DNA from: Aeromicrobium sp. Root344
GTDB taxonomy: Bacteria; Actinomycetota; Actinomycetes; Propionibacteriales; Nocardioidaceae
Direction of reading: 5' to 3'
Length of the DNA: 64,000 bases
Assembly (NCBI RefSeq): GCF_001425755.1
Contig: NZ_LMDH01000001.1
Location: 1,152,474-1,216,473 of the forward strand
Part shown: piece after piece, positions 1-8,095 of the stretch
Layout: the number at the start of each line of letters is the position of its first letter
Position numbering within the stretch: the first letter of the stretch is position 1
The notes under the pieces: model-generated
What the model was told of the DNA's origin: nothing
The model's database searches: none
Seen by the model: the letters and a program-made list of their open reading frames with translations, nothing else
Position numbers and translations under genes: made by a program

Positions 1-212
1 ACGCCTCGAAGGGCTCACCGTCGGGTGGTCTCAAGCAGTCCGGCGTCGGCGCCCGTCATGGCGACCAGGGACTGCTCAAGTACACCGACGCGCAGAACAT
101 CGCGCTGCTCAAGAAGCAGGTCATGGAGCCGAAGGCCGGCCAGTCGTACGAGGCGTATGCGAAGCAGACCCAGTCCGGCCTGCGGTGGATGCGCAAGACG
201 CGCCTCCGCTAG
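1..212 (+). CDS. Aldehyde dehydrogenase, C-terminal fragment (cut by window edge)
   Basis: Only the last 69 residues are inside the window. They contain the aldehyde dehydrogenase C-terminal stretch SGGLKQSGVGARHGDQGLLK and end in MRKTRLR. This tail closely matches the C-terminus of the complete aldehyde dehydrogenase at 47958-49508 (SGVGARHGDAGLLKYTD, MRRTRLR), so the two are paralogues. Family members oxidise aldehydes to acids with NAD(P); the substrate is unknown. The stop TAG at 210-212 shares the four bases CTAG with the stop of the opposing SRPBCC gene. The nucleophile cysteine lies outside the window. Confidence 0.85.
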   Translation, partial: ASKGSPSGGLKQSGVGARHGDQGLLKYTDAQNIALLKKQVMEPKAGQSYEAYAKQTQSGLRWMRKTRLR

Positions 213-670
213 GTCGTACGGAGCAGCGCCTCGGCTCGGGCCTTCAGGGCGTACGCGACGGAGTCGAAGCCGGCGCGGACCCACTCGCCGTTGAGCTCCA
301 TGACCAGGCCCGCGTGCTCGCCGCTCAGGGTGTCGGTCGTCCAGTAGGAGCAGCGATCGTCGCCGAGGGCGTTGATCCACTGGTCGCGGATGGCGTGGAT
401 GCCCTCCATCTCGTCGCCAGTGTCATAGCGCAGGTGGTGCGGCGGGTCGACGATGCGGATGAACTCGCGGTTGACGAACGTCCCCTCGGACCCGTCGGGG
501 TTGTTGAGCGTCAGGTCGATCCGGTCGTCGAGCTCGAGGCTCGTCTCGACCGCGATCGTGTACGGATTCCACTCCGGATAACGCGGATAGTCGACCAGCA
601 CGTCCCAGACGAACGCCGCCGGTGCCTCGATCTCGACGGTCACCGACGTGATCACGAACGGGGCTGTCAT
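209..670 (-). CDS. SRPBCC-family protein (polyketide cyclase/START-like)
   Basis: A 153-residue protein that starts TSVTVEIEAPAAFVWDVLVD and continues with YPRYPEWNPYT, the usual opening of an SRPBCC lipid or hydrophobic-ligand pocket. No catalytic residues can be assigned. The ATG at 668-670 overlaps the stop of the upstream SDR gene by 4 bp, so translation is probably coupled. It is the last gene of the four-gene operon headed by the KstR box at 3687, which suggests a role with a steroid-derived ligand. That role is inference. A longer reading frame upstream is ignored because it would overlap the SDR gene out of frame. Confidence 0.8.
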   Translation of the reverse strand: MTAPFVITSVTVEIEAPAAFVWDVLVDYPRYPEWNPYTIAVETSLELDDRIDLTLNNPDGSEGTFVNREFIRIVDPPHHLRYDTGDEMEGIHAIRDQWINALGDDRCSYWTTDTLSGEHAGLVMELNGEWVRAGFDSVAYALKARAEALLRTT

Positions 671-1443
671 GCCGGCATGTACTCGCCGCCGTTGACGTCG
701 AGCACCGCACCGGTGACCTCCGAGGCCAGGTCGGAGAGCAGGTAGAGGATCGCTCCGGCACACGCCTCGTCGGTCGGGATCCGGCCCAGGGGGTTGCGCG
801 ACGCGATGTCGTCGTAGACCTCCTGCTCCGTGATGCCCTTCTCCTCCGCGGTCATCGTCAGGTAGAACCGCACGCCGGGACCGTCGAGCCAGCCCATGAT
901 CGCCTGGTTGACCCGGATGCCCTTCTCACCGAGCTCCAGCGCCATGTACTGGGACGCGCAGCCCATCGCTGCCTTCGCCATCGCGTACCCGCCCTCGCCA
1001 CGCATCGGGACACGTGTGGACATCGTGCCCACGTTGACGATCGAGCCTCCGCCCGTCATGTGCGGGACGACAGCGCGGCTCATGCCCAGCGATCCGTAGA
1101 GGATGATGTCCATCGCCCGGCGCAGCGCCTTGTCGGGGGTGTCCAGCAGGTCGGTGAAGCCGGGGTGCCCGTACGCGCTGTTGACCAGGCCGGTGACCTT
1201 GCCGTAGCGCTCGACAGCGGTCGCCACGACGCGTTCGACGTCCTCCTCCTTGCGCACGTCGCACTGCACGGCGACGGCGTCGCCGCCTGCGGCGATGATC
1301 TCCTTGACGACCTGGCCGGTGACCCCGTCGGACCGCGCGGCGAGCACGACCTTGGCACCCTCGGCCGCGGCACGGGCCGACAGCTTGGCCCCCAACCCGG
1401 CGCCGACACCGGACACGATGACGACCTCGTCCTTGAGGATCAT
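667..1443 (-). CDS. Short-chain dehydrogenase/reductase (Rv3530c-like)
   Basis: A 258-residue classical SDR. The N-terminal nucleotide motif is SGVGAGLG (residues 11-18), and the catalytic YxxxK appears as YAMAK. It ends with LDVNGGEYMP, the usual SDR C-terminus. It should interconvert an alcohol and a ketone using NAD(P). Gene order (DUF1214, sulfotransferase, SDR) and length resemble M. tuberculosis Rv3531c-Rv3529c-Rv3530c, a KstR-controlled set, as I recall it. It overlaps the sulfotransferase stop by 4 bp and the SRPBCC start by 4 bp. The substrate is unknown; a hydroxysteroid or a CoA ester of a sterol intermediate is plausible. Confidence 0.88.
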   Translation of the reverse strand: MILKDEVVIVSGVGAGLGAKLSARAAAEGAKVVLAARSDGVTGQVVKEIIAAGGDAVAVQCDVRKEEDVERVVATAVERYGKVTGLVNSAYGHPGFTDLLDTPDKALRRAMDIILYGSLGMSRAVVPHMTGGGSIVNVGTMSTRVPMRGEGGYAMAKAAMGCASQYMALELGEKGIRVNQAIMGWLDGPGVRFYLTMTAEEKGITEQEVYDDIASRNPLGRIPTDEACAGAILYLLSDLASEVTGAVLDVNGGEYMPA

Positions 1444-2594
1444 GACGCCAGCTCCTTCTCATAGAACGCGAAGTCCTGCTCGAGCCCGGCCTCGGTGAGT
1501 CCGAAGTCCTCGGCGGTGTACGTGTGCGAGCCGTGCCGCTGCTCCTGGTTGCGCTCCATGTACGCCTCCAGCGCCTCGCGGTCCGCCGGCAGCCCGAGCT
1601 CGCCCATGACCTTGGTCGCGGTGCCCACCGGGTCCGAGACGGTGTCCTGGAACGTGACGTCGACGAACCGATCAGGCCGGGCGGCGCGCACCACGGCGTA
1701 CTCCTGCAGCGCCGTGACGAATCGGTCGCGCCAGTAGGGTCCGACCGCCTTCGGGTCGACGTCGTTGCTGTACTGCGACGAGATCGCGCCGACCATCGAG
1801 GCGTACGAGGGCACGGCCTTGGTCGGCGAGCGGTGCGTCATGACTATCTTGCAGCCGGGGAACGTGTCGAGCACCGTGTCGACCGCGGTGAGGTGGTGCG
1901 GCGACTTGAGGATCCACGGCTTGCCATCGCGGTGGGGGCTCTGCCACTGGAGGACCTGCAGCCATTCCTTGAGGTCGCGATAGGCCGGCGCCTGGTCGAA
2001 CTCGCGCAGCCAGAGGCCGTACGTCGGGACCCAGTAGAACGAGTCGTAGCTCATCGACGTGAACGTGCGGTCGAGCAGGATGACGTCCTCCTCTGGGCCG
2101 TCCCACTCGATCGTGTGGATGTCACCGAAGTCGGGTGCCATCTCCAGGAACATCTCGTAGCGGTCACGCGCCTTCTTCTTGCGCAGCTCCGCATCGGGGC
2201 TCTCGCCGGGAAACGGCAGCGGGTACGACGTCTCCCACGACAGCGTCGAGGTGACCTCCGGCGACGAGGCGAGCAGACGGTGTAGCAGCGTCGATCCCGT
2301 GCGCGGCAGGCCGCAGATCTCCGCAGCGACCACGACCTCCTCGTCGAGGATCTCGGGGTGCTCGGCCTGCAGCTGCTTGAGCCGCAGGCGGTCGGCCAAC
2401 GACGCGACGAGGCGGCGGCGGGTCAGGTCGAGGCCGAGCTCCGACAGCTTGGCCTCGTCGGCGAGCGCGTGCGTCAGCACCGAGAGCGGCTCGACGAACC
2501 AGTCGTCGCCGTAGTCGCTGAGGCCGGTCTTGTCGCGGGCCGCGGCGAGCAGCCCGTCGATGTCGAGCGCGCGGGCGGTCTCGGCGGTCGTCAT
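1440..2594 (-). CDS. PAPS-type sulfotransferase family protein (Rv3529c-like)
   Basis: 384 residues. A sulfotransferase P-loop, GLPRTGSTLLHRLL, lies at about residues 95-108 and should bind the 5'-phosphosulfate of PAPS. A second motif, THRSPTKAVPSYAS, at about residue 250 matches the 3'-phosphate-binding TxRxP...S signature. Such enzymes move a sulfonate from PAPS to a hydroxyl or amine. The ATG at 2592-2594 overlaps the stop of the DUF1214 gene (ATGA). The operon starts at the KstR box at 3687. A complete PAPS-supply operon (cysD-cysNC-cysQ) also carries a KstR box at 19709, so the two are probably induced together. The acceptor is unknown. My recollection is that M. tuberculosis Rv3529c has the same length. 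Confidence 0.85.
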   Translation of the reverse strand: MTTAETARALDIDGLLAAARDKTGLSDYGDDWFVEPLSVLTHALADEAKLSELGLDLTRRRLVASLADRLRLKQLQAEHPEILDEEVVVAAEICGLPRTGSTLLHRLLASSPEVTSTLSWETSYPLPFPGESPDAELRKKKARDRYEMFLEMAPDFGDIHTIEWDGPEEDVILLDRTFTSMSYDSFYWVPTYGLWLREFDQAPAYRDLKEWLQVLQWQSPHRDGKPWILKSPHHLTAVDTVLDTFPGCKIVMTHRSPTKAVPSYASMVGAISSQYSNDVDPKAVGPYWRDRFVTALQEYAVVRAARPDRFVDVTFQDTVSDPVGTATKVMGELGLPADREALEAYMERNQEQRHGSHTYTAEDFGLTEAGLEQDFAFYEKELAS

Positions 2595-3667
2595 GGTGCC
2601 TCCAGGTCGATGACCTTGCATTCAGGCAAGGGGTGGTGGTCAGCGCCCAGCCAGCGCAGCAACGCCGTGCCACTCGTGTGGCCGCAGGTGTCGATCCAGT
2701 TGCCCCAGCCCGGGTCCTTGTCGGCGACGACGATCGTCAGGCGGCCGTCGTCGAGCACCGCGGTGTGCTTGTTGATCGTGATCTTGCGCTCGTGGTCGAG
2801 CGACTCCATCCACCAGTTGTCGAGCTGGAAGTTCCAGTAGGGGCAGTCCGGCACCTCGGTCTCGATGACCCAGGCCTGTCCAGGCTGGAGCGTCCAGTAG
2901 CCGTGCAGGTAGAAGATCTCGGGATCGCCGCCGGCCTTCTGGAACATCTCCTGGCCGAAGTCCGGCATCTCGTTGGGCCGGGTCATGAACATCTCGGTCC
3001 AGCTCGCGAACAGTGCGGCGGTGCCGTGCAGCGAGAACGCGGCCGTGGCGAGCGCCTTGGCCAGGTGCGCCGGGTCGAGCTCCTTGCGCTCGATCGGGTC
3101 ACCGATCCGTTCGATGTGCCACTGGCCGGGGACCTCGGTCCTACGGTCGAGGTACGTCTGCCGCACCACGAGCCCCGTCGAGTCCGGTGCGAGCGGCAGC
3201 CAGTTCTTGTCGTGCGGTGTGGCGCTGGCGATGATCTCGACGGTGCCGTCGGACTCCACCACGAGGTCGCGGTCGGAGATCTCTCCGGTCGAGGCCATCG
3301 TGCCGTCGATCGCGTAGCGGTTGGCCTTGGAGCCGATGCTGAAGTAGGCGATCGAGCCGCGGGTGCCGGTGATCCGGTACGTCCGGTCGCCGCGGATGTT
3401 GGCCGACAGGTAGACGTTGTCGGGGTTGTCAGCGCCGAGCTTGACCCGGTCGAGCTCGTGCAGCCTCGGGAAGTCGGGGTCGGCGTTCTCGACGGTCGTG
3501 TAGAGCATCTCCCGCAGCAGGCGGGTCAGGTAGCGATAGCCCTCGGCCCGGTCGAGGGGTGTGTCAGGCGCGGTGTCGCGCAGGATGACCTCGCCCGCCT
3601 GCTCCAGCGCACGGCAGAAGTCGGTCCATGCCTGCCCAGAGGACACGTCTGCAGCCCCGTCCGTCAT
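2591..3667 (-). CDS. DUF1214 domain protein (Rv3531c-like)
   Basis: A 358-residue soluble protein with no signal peptide or membrane segment. The motif NVYLSANIRGDRTYRITG and the C-terminal part (YWNFQLDNWWMESLDH, then INKHTAVLDDGRLTIVVAD) are typical of DUF1214/DUF1254-type proteins, whose function is not known. It is the first gene of a four-gene minus-strand operon, and its start codon lies 19 bp from the KstR box at 3687-3700. M. tuberculosis Rv3531c occupies the same place next to Rv3529c/Rv3530c. A role in steroid catabolism rests on this regulation and context only. Confidence 0.85.
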   Translation of the reverse strand: MTDGAADVSSGQAWTDFCRALEQAGEVILRDTAPDTPLDRAEGYRYLTRLLREMLYTTVENADPDFPRLHELDRVKLGADNPDNVYLSANIRGDRTYRITGTRGSIAYFSIGSKANRYAIDGTMASTGEISDRDLVVESDGTVEIIASATPHDKNWLPLAPDSTGLVVRQTYLDRRTEVPGQWHIERIGDPIERKELDPAHLAKALATAAFSLHGTAALFASWTEMFMTRPNEMPDFGQEMFQKAGGDPEIFYLHGYWTLQPGQAWVIETEVPDCPYWNFQLDNWWMESLDHERKITINKHTAVLDDGRLTIVVADKDPGWGNWIDTCGHTSGTALLRWLGADHHPLPECKVIDLEAP

Positions 3668-3686
3668 GCCACCTCCCGGTGAAATC

Positions 3687-3700
3687 TAGAACACGTTCTA
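3687..3700. promoter_or_regulatory. KstR operator
   Basis: TAGAACACGTTCTA fits the KstR consensus TnnAACnnGTTnnA exactly. It lies between the divergent DUF1214 gene (start 3667) and the SDR gene (start 3748), so one repressor dimer could control both promoters. KstR itself is not encoded in this window. Confidence 0.88.
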
Positions 3701-3747
3701 CCAGTTTCGCACACATCGGACAACCGGTCGGTAGAGTTCGGCACCTC

Positions 3748-4533
3748 ATGAGTGACGACCTTTCGACCGACTTCGCCGGGCTGACCGGTGCCGCGCTCGT
3801 GGTCGGCGGCAGTGGCGGCCTGGGCGCCGAGATCGCACGGCTGCTGGCCGCTCGTGGCAGCGATGTCGCGGTGACCTACCGCGGCAATGCCGGGGCCGGC
3901 AGCGCGGTCGCCGACGCCGCGGCCGCCCTCGGCGTACGGTCGTCGGCACACGCGCTCGACGTCACGTCAGCCGAGGACTCAGCAGCACTGCTGGCCGAGA
4001 TCGCTCGGACGTACGGCGGGCTGCACACGCTCGTGCACGCTGCGGGCCCGCACGTGCCGATGGTGCACCTGTCGCGGGTGTCGCCGGCGGACCTCGCCGA
4101 GCAGCTGCGGCAGGACACCGTCGGCTTCTTCAACCTCGCCCACCCGGCGCTGCCGCTCCTGCGGGAGACGAAGGGCTCGATCGTCGCCGTCACGACGGCG
4201 GCGACCGCACGGTTCCCCGTACGCGACGGGCTCTCGTCCGCTCCCAAGGGCGCCGTCGAGCAGCTCGTACGCGGACTCGCCGCCGAGGAGGGCCGCTTCG
4301 GGGTCCGGGTCAACGCCGTGGGCCCGGGCATGCTCACCGACGGCATGGCCGCCCGGCTCATCGAGTCCGGCGAGCTCGACGACGAGGCCCTCGAGATCAC
4401 CCGCGGCAACATCCCGCTGCGACGCTTCGGCAACGCCGCCGACATCGCCGAGACGGTGTGCTTCCTGGCTTCGGCCCGGGCCGGGTTCATCACCGGGCAG
4501 AAGCTCGACGTCGACGGCGGCTACACCGTCTGA
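3748..4533 (+). CDS. SDR-like protein lacking the catalytic tyrosine
   Basis: A 261-residue Rossmann protein of the SDR superfamily. It has the cofactor motif GGSGGLGAEIA (20-30), the HAAG segment (98-100 region) and a standard C-terminus GQKLDVDGGYTV. Where classical SDRs carry YxxxK, this protein reads SSAPK (163-167), so the tyrosine is replaced by serine. The usual catalytic serine position also looks like threonine (AVTTAATA). It may be a non-classical reductase or a binding protein. The ATG at 3748 lies 47 bp from the KstR box, divergent from the DUF1214 operon. It stands alone before the next KstR box at 4569. Confidence 0.85.
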   Translation: MSDDLSTDFAGLTGAALVVGGSGGLGAEIARLLAARGSDVAVTYRGNAGAGSAVADAAAALGVRSSAHALDVTSAEDSAALLAEIARTYGGLHTLVHAAGPHVPMVHLSRVSPADLAEQLRQDTVGFFNLAHPALPLLRETKGSIVAVTTAATARFPVRDGLSSAPKGAVEQLVRGLAAEEGRFGVRVNAVGPGMLTDGMAARLIESGELDDEALEITRGNIPLRRFGNAADIAETVCFLASARAGFITGQKLDVDGGYTV

Positions 4534-4568
4534 GGGCGTCAGCCGTTCACTGACGGCTTCTCAAAAAC

Positions 4569-4582
4569 TGGAACACGTTCTA
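4569..4582. promoter_or_regulatory. KstR operator
   Basis: TGGAACACGTTCTA matches TnnAACnnGTTnnA. It lies 10 bp before the ATG at 4593, so it would overlap the promoter or early transcript of the following four-gene operon. It is followed directly by ATGACC with little room for a leader, which suggests a very short 5' UTR. Confidence 0.85.
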
Positions 4583-4592
4583 GATTGACCCC

Positions 4593-5684
4593 ATGACCGT
4601 ACCGATTCGCACCGCCGTGTGGGGCACCGGCAACGTCGGCCGCGCAGCGATCCGCGCCGTCGACGCCCACCCCGGTCTCGAGCTGGCCGCCGTGATCGTC
4701 CACGATCCCGCCAAGGTGGGCCGCGACGCGGGCGACCTGTCGGACCTCGACCGTACGCTCGGCGTCGCCGCGACCGACGACATCGAGGGCACGCTCGGCG
4801 CCATCGACGCCCTCGTCTATGCCGCCTCCGGCGAGATCCGGCCCGACGAGGCGCTCGCCGACATCACCCGCGCGATCGGACTCGGCATCGTCGTGGTGAC
4901 GCCGTCGCTCTATGGCATGTACGACCCCGACTCGGCGCCTCCGGAGCTCCGCGACCCGGTGCACGCCGCGATCGCCGCCGGCGGTGGCTCGCTGTTCGTG
5001 TCCGGCATCGACCCGGGCTGGGGCAACGACATCCTCCCGGTGCTGATCAGCGGTCTCGCGTCGACGATCGACCAGATCCGCTGCCAGGAGATCTTCGACT
5101 ACACGACGTACGACCAGCAGGACTCCGTGCGCTACCTCATCGGCATGGGCCAGCCGATGGAGGAAGAGCCGCCGATGGTGGCGCCGACGATCCCGACCAT
5201 GGTGTGGGGCGGCCAGGTGCGGCTCATCGCCAGGGCGCTCGGGGTCGAGATCGACGAGATCACCGAGCACGTCGAGCGCCGTGAGCTCGACGAGACCGTC
5301 GAGAACGCCGCGATGGGGACGTTCGAGAAGGGCACCCAGGGCGCGCTGCGCTTCGAGGTGCAGGGCATCGTCGACGGCGAGGCACGCATCGTCGTCGAGC
5401 ACGTCACCCGCATCCACCCCTCATGCGCGCCGGACTGGCCGTCGCCGCCCGACGGAGGCGACGGCGTGCACCGCGTCGTCATCGAGGGGCGCCCGCGTAT
5501 CGAGGTCAACATCGAGGCGACCGACGAGGGCGGCAACCGCGCCGCCGGCGGCAACGCCACCGCGGTGGGTCGCCTCGTCAACGCGATCCCGTGGCTCGTC
5601 GCCGCCGAACCCGGACTCTACGACGCCCTCCAGGTCCCCCTGACGCCCGGCGTCGGCAAGCTCTCGAGATTGGCCATCGCATGA
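4593..5684 (+). CDS. NAD(P)-dependent dehydrogenase, dihydrodipicolinate-reductase-like (paralogue 1)
   Basis: 363 residues. The N-terminal Rossmann fold has the motif VWGTGNVGRAAIRAV (residues 9-23). It is followed by a long C-terminal domain with SGIDPGWGNDILPVL near residues 133-147 and the conserved DYTTYDQQDS segment. Actinobacterial homologues are annotated as DapB-like or amine-dehydrogenase-like (2,4-diaminopentanoate dehydrogenase type) proteins. The substrate in steroid clusters is not known. It is the first gene behind the KstR box at 4569, and its stop overlaps the next start by 4 bp (ATGA). A clear paralogue follows at 6163-7239. Confidence 0.8.
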   Translation: MTVPIRTAVWGTGNVGRAAIRAVDAHPGLELAAVIVHDPAKVGRDAGDLSDLDRTLGVAATDDIEGTLGAIDALVYAASGEIRPDEALADITRAIGLGIVVVTPSLYGMYDPDSAPPELRDPVHAAIAAGGGSLFVSGIDPGWGNDILPVLISGLASTIDQIRCQEIFDYTTYDQQDSVRYLIGMGQPMEEEPPMVAPTIPTMVWGGQVRLIARALGVEIDEITEHVERRELDETVENAAMGTFEKGTQGALRFEVQGIVDGEARIVVEHVTRIHPSCAPDWPSPPDGGDGVHRVVIEGRPRIEVNIEATDEGGNRAAGGNATAVGRLVNAIPWLVAAEPGLYDALQVPLTPGVGKLSRLAIA

Positions 5685-6166
5685 TCATCGACGTGCCCGA
5701 GGGCAAGGACCCGATCAACTACGTCTGGGGCGAGATCGTCCCCGGGATCGGCGGTGCCGCGGCGACGCTGGCGCTCAAGGTCTACTCCGACTCGACGCTC
5801 GGGCTCCGCGAGTTCGAGGCCGCCCGGCTGCGCATCGCGCAGATCAACGGCTGCCTGTTCTGCCAGGACTGGCGCACCGAGCGCGACGGCGAGAAGGTCG
5901 AGGACTCCTTCGACGAGGCGGTGCAGAACTGGCGCACGACCGACGCGTTCGACGCACGTACGCGCTTGGCGGCGGAGTACGCCGAGCTCTACGCCTCCGA
6001 CCACCACAGCATCGACGACGCGTTCTGGAAGCGGATGCTGACCGAGTACGACCAGCGCGAGATCGTCGAGCTCAGCATGTGCCTCGGCTCCTGGCTGTCG
6101 TTCGGCCGGCTCAACCGCGTGCTCGGGCTCGACACCGCCTGCGTCCTGCCGTCGCACGTCGTATGA
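5681..6166 (+). CDS. Carboxymuconolactone decarboxylase/AhpD-like protein
   Basis: A 161-residue helical protein with the AhpD-type redox pair C58-x-x-C61 in QINGCLFCQDW, and flanking sequence typical of the CMD family (LREFEAARLRIAQ). AhpD-like proteins act as thiol-disulfide reductants or peroxidase partners; some CMD members are decarboxylases. The ATG at 5681 overlaps the previous stop by 4 bp and its own stop overlaps the next start, so it is locked into the operon. It sits between two paralogous dehydrogenases, which suggests it works in the same pathway step. That is inference. Confidence 0.85.
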   Translation: MIIDVPEGKDPINYVWGEIVPGIGGAAATLALKVYSDSTLGLREFEAARLRIAQINGCLFCQDWRTERDGEKVEDSFDEAVQNWRTTDAFDARTRLAAEYAELYASDHHSIDDAFWKRMLTEYDQREIVELSMCLGSWLSFGRLNRVLGLDTACVLPSHVV

Positions 6167-7239
6167 CGACCCGCGTCGCGGTCTGGTCGACCGGCACCCT
6201 CGGGCGGCACGCGATCGCCGGCATCGATCGCAACCCCGACCTCGAGCTGGTCGGCGTCTGGGTCAGCGACCCGGCCAAGGACGGTCGCGATGCCGGTGAC
6301 CTCGCGGGTTTCGGCCGCGACCTCGGGGTCGTCGCCAGCACGGACCGCGACGTCGTCCTGGCGGCGAAGCCCGACTGCATCGTCCATTGCGCCATGACCG
6401 ACGACCGGGTGGTCGAGGCGTACGAGGACCTGGTCGGCTTCCTCGAGGCGGGCGTCAACGTGGTCAGCAGCGGGCCGGTGATCCTGCTGTTCCCGAGCCC
6501 CGCGCTGCCCGAGTCGTTCTGGCAGCGGATCGAGGACGCCGGTCGTCGCGGCGGGGCCAGCCTGCACGTCAACGGCATCGACCCCGGCTGGGCCAACGAC
6601 GTCTTGCCGCTGCAGTTCCTCTCGTTGAGCCAGCGCATCGACCAGGTGCGCGTCATGGAGATCGCGGACTACTCGACGTACGACCAGGCAGTGTCGATGG
6701 GCGACATCTTCGGCTTCGGTGCCCCGCTCGACGAGGTGGCGCCGCTGTGGCAGCCCGGCATCCTGTCGATGGCGTGGGGGCCGGTCGTGCGCCAGATGGC
6801 TGCCGCACTCGGTGTCACCCTCGACGAGCCGCTCGTCGAGACCGTGGACCGGCGGCCGGCCGAGAGCGACCTGTCGACGGTGTGCGTCGACATCAAGGCG
6901 GGGACCATGGCGGCGGTGCGGTTCGAGGTGATCGGCATGGTCGACGGCGAGCCGCGGATCGTGCTGGAGCACGTGACACGTACGCACCCCGACCAGCTGC
7001 CCGAGTGGCCCACGCCGTCGAGCGGCGACGGCTCCTACCGCCTCGAGATCACGGGAGAGCCGATGATGACCGTCGAGTTCACGCACCACGGAGAGCACGG
7101 GGACCACAACGTCAGCGGCATGATCATCACGGCGCAGCGCCTCGTGAACGCCGTGCCCGCTGTCGTGGCGGCGGCGCCCGGCCTCGTCACCGCGCTCGAT
7201 CTGCCGCTCGTCACCGGCCGAGGGTTGGTCACCTCATGA
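6163..7239 (+). CDS. NAD(P)-dependent dehydrogenase, dihydrodipicolinate-reductase-like (paralogue 2)
   Basis: 358 residues. The Rossmann motif VWSTGTLGRHAIAGI lies at residues 6-20, and the central VNGIDPGWANDVLPLQ and DYSTYDQ segments match the gene at 4593-5684. Both members keep the same length and order of motifs, so this is an old duplication and not a pseudogene. Reaction and substrate are unknown. The ATG at 6163 overlaps the AhpD-like stop (ATGA), and its stop overlaps the next SDR start. It belongs to the KstR-box operon 4593-7991. Confidence 0.8.
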   Translation: MTTRVAVWSTGTLGRHAIAGIDRNPDLELVGVWVSDPAKDGRDAGDLAGFGRDLGVVASTDRDVVLAAKPDCIVHCAMTDDRVVEAYEDLVGFLEAGVNVVSSGPVILLFPSPALPESFWQRIEDAGRRGGASLHVNGIDPGWANDVLPLQFLSLSQRIDQVRVMEIADYSTYDQAVSMGDIFGFGAPLDEVAPLWQPGILSMAWGPVVRQMAAALGVTLDEPLVETVDRRPAESDLSTVCVDIKAGTMAAVRFEVIGMVDGEPRIVLEHVTRTHPDQLPEWPTPSSGDGSYRLEITGEPMMTVEFTHHGEHGDHNVSGMIITAQRLVNAVPAVVAAAPGLVTALDLPLVTGRGLVTS

Positions 7240-7991
7240 CCGGCGCGTTCGACGGGCGGAGCGTCCTCGTCACCGGGGCGTCCTCCGGGCTCGGCGCCGC
7301 AGCCGTACGGCGGTTCGCGGCCGGCGGCGGTCTCGTCCACGCCGCGTCGCGGGACCAGGCGAAGCTCGCCGAGGTCGCCGAGTCCTGCGCCCACCTGCCC
7401 GGCGAGGTCCGGTTCATTCACCTCGACGTCGCCTCCCCGAGCTCGTGCCGGGACGCCGTCACTGCGGCTGTCGACGCGTACGGACGGCTGGACGTGCTGG
7501 TCAACAACGCCGGCCGTCACGACTTCCGCCGAACCGCGGACGTCACCGAGGACGAGTGGGACCACGACATCGCGCTCAACCTGAGCGGCGCGTTCCACCT
7601 CAGCCAGGCCGCGATCCCGCACCTGCTGGAGACCGGCGGCAACATCGTCAACGTCGCCTCGGTGGCCGGCGTCATGGGCGAGGCGTACTCCGCCGCGTAT
7701 ACGGCAGCCAAGCACGGCATCGTCGGGCTCACGAAGGCACTCGCCGTCGAGTACCTCGACTCTCCGCTGCGGGTCAACTGCGTCTGTCCCGGGGGCATGG
7801 ACACCCCGCAGGCACAGACCATCAGCGTCCCCGACGGCGCGGACTGGGACCTGATCATGCGCGTCGCCGCCAAGCGCGGGCTGATGAGCGCCGACAGCGT
7901 CGCGGCCGTCGTCGTGTTCCTGGCCTCAGACGACGCGGCGTCGGTGCACGGCAGCATCCAGATGGTCGACCACGGCCATCTCGCCGGCTGA
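7236..7991 (+). CDS. Short-chain dehydrogenase/reductase
   Basis: A 251-residue classical SDR. The cofactor motif is TGASSGLG near residues 13-20, NNAG is present, and the catalytic segment reads YTAAK with an upstream serine (NVASVAGVMG). It should oxidise or reduce a hydroxyl/keto group with NAD(P). It is the last gene of the operon that begins behind the KstR box at 4569, and its ATG overlaps the previous stop by 4 bp. No specific steroid position can be assigned from the sequence. Confidence 0.87.
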   Translation: MTGAFDGRSVLVTGASSGLGAAAVRRFAAGGGLVHAASRDQAKLAEVAESCAHLPGEVRFIHLDVASPSSCRDAVTAAVDAYGRLDVLVNNAGRHDFRRTADVTEDEWDHDIALNLSGAFHLSQAAIPHLLETGGNIVNVASVAGVMGEAYSAAYTAAKHGIVGLTKALAVEYLDSPLRVNCVCPGGMDTPQAQTISVPDGADWDLIMRVAAKRGLMSADSVAAVVVFLASDDAASVHGSIQMVDHGHLAG

Positions 7992-8000
7992 CCTCACCCT

Positions 8001-8056
8001 GAGCGGTGACCTGCTCGCCCATCAGCCCGCGGAGCGGTGACCTGCTCGCCCATCAG
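8001..8056 (+). repeat. Two copies of a 25-bp direct repeat
   Basis: The 25-bp unit beginning GAGCGGTGACCTGCTCGCCC occurs at 8001-8025 and again, identically, at 8032-8056 (31-bp period). It fills the gap between convergent genes. It has no obvious hairpin and no transposase nearby. It could be a small interspersed repeat of this genome or part of a terminator region. Confidence 0.8.
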
Positions 8057-8095
8057 GCACCGTGAAAGGCGACCCATCCACCGCCCCAGGGGCTG

